DNA of 6,251 bases from Candidatus Aerophobota bacterium (GTDB lineage: Bacteria > Aerophobota > Aerophobia > Aerophobales > JAGGXI01): positions 1 to 6,251 of the forward strand of contig JAGGXI010000094.1 in NCBI GenBank assembly GCA_021163155.1. Reading direction: 5' to 3'. The first letter of the stretch is position 1. Each line of letters opens with the position of its first letter. A model generated the notes under the pieces. It saw nothing but the letters and a program-made list of their open reading frames with translations, ran no database searches and had not been told where the DNA came from. Shown here piece after piece: positions 4,286 through 6,251 of this stretch. A program made the position numbers and the translations under genes.

Positions 4286-5665
4286 ATGGCACCTATAAGA
4301 ATGTGGGAAATATTAAAGAGAGCAGAAACAGGTCAGTTTATAGAGGAAAAAGACTTTCTTATGAAACACTTTATTCCAACTATGAGGAAAGTAATAAAAA
4401 AGTATGAGATTAAATATAACCCTCAAATCCCTGTAACCTCAGATGATGATTTAGCAGATAGGGTTTGGCAGGCAGCATTAGAATTTTTCCTTGAAGTAGG
4501 GATATATCATCAAGACACGCACAGAATAATAAAATTCTCTGAAGAAGAGATTAAAGAGGCACTATTTGCTACACCTCCAGAGTATATGGTTGGTGAGGGT
4601 GCTGATATTAGAAGGTTTGGTTCAAGAAAAATTGAAGATTCAATACCTCCATTTATGTTATTTAGTCCTGATATTACATACGATGAGCATGACCATCTCC
4701 GTGCATGCATAGCATTTTTAAAAGAACCATTATTAGATGGTTTATGTGCACCTATTCTTGATCAATTTATGGGTAGAAAAATTAAATCACCTACTCCTTC
4801 TGAGTTAGGTGGTGCTACAACACATGCAATGAACTTAAGGGAAGCGGCAAGGCTTGTAGGAAGGCCGGGAGTATGGTTTGTAGCCGTTGGAACAGCTGAA
4901 TCGGATATGGCTCAGATAGCTGTAAGCGATGATATGTGGGGAGTAAGGCATACTGATGGAAGATTGGTTGGTGCTATAACTGAATTTATGACCAATAGCT
5001 CAATGTTAAATAAAGCTACCCATTATCAAATGAACGGTAATATTGCTGGTTGTCTTCCAGGAGCCATTTATGGAGGATACGCAGGAGGTGCAGAAGGAAC
5101 TGCAGTTTTGGAGGTAGCATACCATTTAATGGGTTTAATGGTTTATTTTGCTCAATTCATTCAAAATTTCCCATTTCATTTAAGATATGGGTCTAATACA
5201 GGAAGGGAAATGTTATGGATAACGAGCATATATTCTCAAGCAGTCGCAAGAAACACACATCTTGTGCAAACATCAAATGGGTTTGCTAATGCAGGCCCAG
5301 GAACAGAAATGCTATTTTATGAGACTGCAGCTCATGCAATAGCCAGTACTGTCTGTGGAGCAAACTTATGGGAGATAGCTCCAGCCAGAAATAAGATACA
5401 TAATTATGGAACACCTCTTGAATGTAGATTTGCTGCGGAAGTTGGTCACAGTGTGACTAAGATGAATATGACAAGAGAAAAAGCAAATGAAATTGTTAAT
5501 AAGTTGCTCAACAAATATGAAGATAATATACCAACAGCTCCTGAAGGAAAACCATTCCAGCAGCTCTATGATATGAAGGAGCTTATACCTACACAAGAAT
5601 ATCTTAACCAATATTATAAAATTAAAGAAGACGTTGCAAAGATGGGAATTGACTTTATCTATTAA
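4286..5665 (+). CDS. MtmB-family corrinoid methyltransferase lacking pyrrolysine
   Basis: This is a 459-residue protein; archaeal monomethylamine methyltransferase MtmB has 458. Family signatures run the whole length: GIYHQDTHRIIKFSEEEI (72-89), GRPG (192-195), YGGYAGGAE (262-270), LRYGSNTGRE (299-308), NAGPGTEM (335-342), and a C-terminus with YE, APEGK, F-x-x-x-YD, PT-x-EY. In MtmB a TAG codon soon after GRPG encodes pyrrolysine 202. Here the same place is Val199 (GTA at 4880) or Ala200, and no TAG interrupts the frame, which ends in TAA. By alignment with M. barkeri MtmB from memory, three pocket residues also differ: Glu259 is Leu257, Gln333 is about Asn331 and Tyr335 is Phe333. The enzyme should be a TIM-barrel methyltransferase passing a methyl group to the corrinoid protein encoded one base upstream. 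Methylamine is not the expected substrate; a quaternary or otherwise activated methyl donor is a guess by analogy with the non-pyrrolysine MttB relatives such as MtgB. Confidence 0.9.
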   Translation: MAPIRMWEILKRAETGQFIEEKDFLMKHFIPTMRKVIKKYEIKYNPQIPVTSDDDLADRVWQAALEFFLEVGIYHQDTHRIIKFSEEEIKEALFATPPEYMVGEGADIRRFGSRKIEDSIPPFMLFSPDITYDEHDHLRACIAFLKEPLLDGLCAPILDQFMGRKIKSPTPSELGGATTHAMNLREAARLVGRPGVWFVAVGTAESDMAQIAVSDDMWGVRHTDGRLVGAITEFMTNSSMLNKATHYQMNGNIAGCLPGAIYGGYAGGAEGTAVLEVAYHLMGLMVYFAQFIQNFPFHLRYGSNTGREMLWITSIYSQAVARNTHLVQTSNGFANAGPGTEMLFYETAAHAIASTVCGANLWEIAPARNKIHNYGTPLECRFAAEVGHSVTKMNMTREKANEIVNKLLNKYEDNIPTAPEGKPFQQLYDMKELIPTQEYLNQYYKIKEDVAKMGIDFIY

Positions 5666-5684
5666 TCACAAATAGCATAACATC

Positions 5685-5710
5685 GATGAGTCCCCATATG
5701 GGGACTCATC
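5685..5710 (+). terminator. 26-bp perfect palindrome, probable terminator of the methyltransferase operon
   Basis: GATGAGTCCCCAT and ATGGGGACTCATC form a perfect dyad, an 11-pair stem with an ATAT loop, 19 bases after the stop. No T-run follows at once; a T/A-rich tract starts about 15 bases later (5721-5735). Termination or 3' end protection is likely; a protein-binding dyad is the alternative. Confidence 0.6.
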
Positions 5711-5749
5711 AAACCCATAGTAATATATATTTTTCTCCAAAAAGTGGTA

Positions 5750-5780
5750 TTGACAAAAAAGAAGATATATTAATTTTAAT
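5750..5780 (+). promoter_or_regulatory. possible promoter of the binding-protein gene
   Basis: TTGACA at 5750-5755 is followed by AAAAAA as in the other two promoters, but no good -10 lies at the right distance; TTTAAT (5775-5780) would need a 19-base spacer. The ATTCC-N7-GGAAT element of the other two leaders is absent. Transcription would give a leader of about 160 bases. Confidence 0.35.
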
Positions 5781-5886
5781 TAGTAAAAGAGTTATATTTT
5801 TGATAAGGAAAGAGCTAAAAATAAGGCCGGAGGAAGGTGAAGAGTAGGCAGGCTATTAGCTAATAAATAAAAGAAGGCTTTTCAAG

Positions 5887-5919
5887 AAGAGAAATATTGA
5901 AAGATTAATTTCTCTTTTT
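5887..5919 (+). terminator. A/T-rich hairpin with T-run in the leader of the binding-protein gene
   Basis: AAGAGAAAT (5887-5895) and ATTTCTCTT (5908-5916) pair over nine positions with a 12-base loop and run into TTTTT. It lies 28 bases before the ATG at 5948, between the possible promoter and the gene. This is where an attenuator would be; the stem is weak. Confidence 0.35.
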
Positions 5920-5947
5920 GGGATACTTTCAAAAAAGGAGTAACAAT

Positions 5948-6251
5948 ATGAATAAAAAAGCATTACGGATTTTAAGTGTTGTCTTTGTAAGTATCTTTTC
6001 TTTTTTGTTACTTGGTATCTGCAGTGCAAATGCAGCAGAGAAAATATTAGTTTTTGGTCGAAAAAGCGCTTATCAAATAGATCCTGCAATAGCAGGTACA
6101 GATGAAGCCTTTTATACTCTATTTGCTGTATATGACCAACTTGTTACAAGAGATAACAACTTAAAGGTTAAACCTTTATTAGCAACTTCCTGGGAAGTGA
6201 GTAAAGATTACAAAACATATACTTTCCATTTGCGGAAAGGGGTAAAATTTC
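5948..6251 (+). CDS. ABC transporter solute-binding protein, peptide/nickel type (SBP_bac_5), 3' end outside window
   Basis: ATG 5948 follows AAGGAG (5935-5940) by seven bases. The window holds the first 101 residues; a full member has about 500-550. Residues 1-29 are a signal peptide: MNKK, then a hydrophobic core VVFVSIFSFLLLGI, then ANA before AEK, which fits signal peptidase I cleavage. The Cys in LLGIC has Ile at -1 and does not make a good lipobox. The mature start follows the DppA/OppA/NikA pattern: LVFGRKSAYQIDPAIAG, then VYDQLVTRD, PLLATSWEVSKD and YTFHLRKGVKF. Such proteins capture peptides or other small solutes outside the membrane for a permease pair and ATPases, usually encoded next. 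A hairpin separates it from the methyltransferase operon, so it probably has its own transcript. It may bring in the substrate of the neighbouring enzymes, but this rests only on position. Confidence 0.88.
   Translation, partial: MNKKALRILSVVFVSIFSFLLLGICSANAAEKILVFGRKSAYQIDPAIAGTDEAFYTLFAVYDQLVTRDNNLKVKPLLATSWEVSKDYKTYTFHLRKGVKF

Noticed and set aside
1-6251. CRISPR array, tRNA, rRNA or insertion-sequence transposase
   Set aside because: No regularly spaced repeats, no tRNA arm pattern and no transposase-like frame were found on either strand.

Overview
The window looks like chromosomal DNA of a low-GC anaerobic bacterium. It has strong Shine-Dalgarno sites (AAGGAG, AGGAGG), bacterial-type -35/-10 boxes (TTGACA/TATAAT), palindromic intergenic repeats and short operons. 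The gene content (a corrinoid methyltransferase pair and a tungsten/molybdenum bis-pterin enzyme) points to anaerobic C1 or methylated-compound metabolism. I cannot fix the phylum from the sequence; a clostridial or uncultured candidate-phylum bacterium would fit.

Left part (1-930), a decaying operon. The window opens in the C-terminus of a polyamine-type ABC transporter permease (2-169). It is followed by the C-terminal half of an M20 peptidase/amidohydrolase with an in-frame TAG (174-698). A start codon overlapping the M20 stop then leads into a nitrilase-family gene reduced by an internal deletion and a frameshift (695-872).

Centre (932-3231). A 30-bp perfect palindrome and a promoter/leader cassette precede a 693-residue bis-molybdopterin oxidoreductase of the DMSO-reductase superfamily. 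It has an N-terminal [4Fe-4S] site and a probable cysteine metal ligand, and no export signal. Its overall plan resembles acetylene hydratase and related soluble enzymes, but the catalytic Asp of acetylene hydratase is not present.

Right part (3232-5665). After a 408-bp intergenic region holding a second palindrome and a second copy of the same promoter/leader cassette comes a tight two-gene operon. It encodes an MtmC-like corrinoid protein and a full-length homologue of monomethylamine methyltransferase MtmB. The MtmB homologue has no in-frame amber codon: the pyrrolysine position is an ordinary hydrophobic residue, and the other residues I recall around pyrrolysine in MtmB are also changed. 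This is the most notable feature of the window: a pyrrolysine-independent MtmB-type methyltransferase of unknown substrate.

End (5666-6251). After a hairpin and a leader with a second hairpin comes the start of a peptide/nickel-type ABC transporter solute-binding protein, cut by the window edge.

The shared promoter/leader of the oxidoreductase and the methyltransferase operon suggests co-regulation. A reasonable inference is a catabolic module: import by the binding protein and its transporter, demethylation by the MtmB-like/corrinoid pair, and a redox or hydration step by the pterin enzyme. The corrinoid activator and the second methyltransferase that would move the methyl group on are not in the window.
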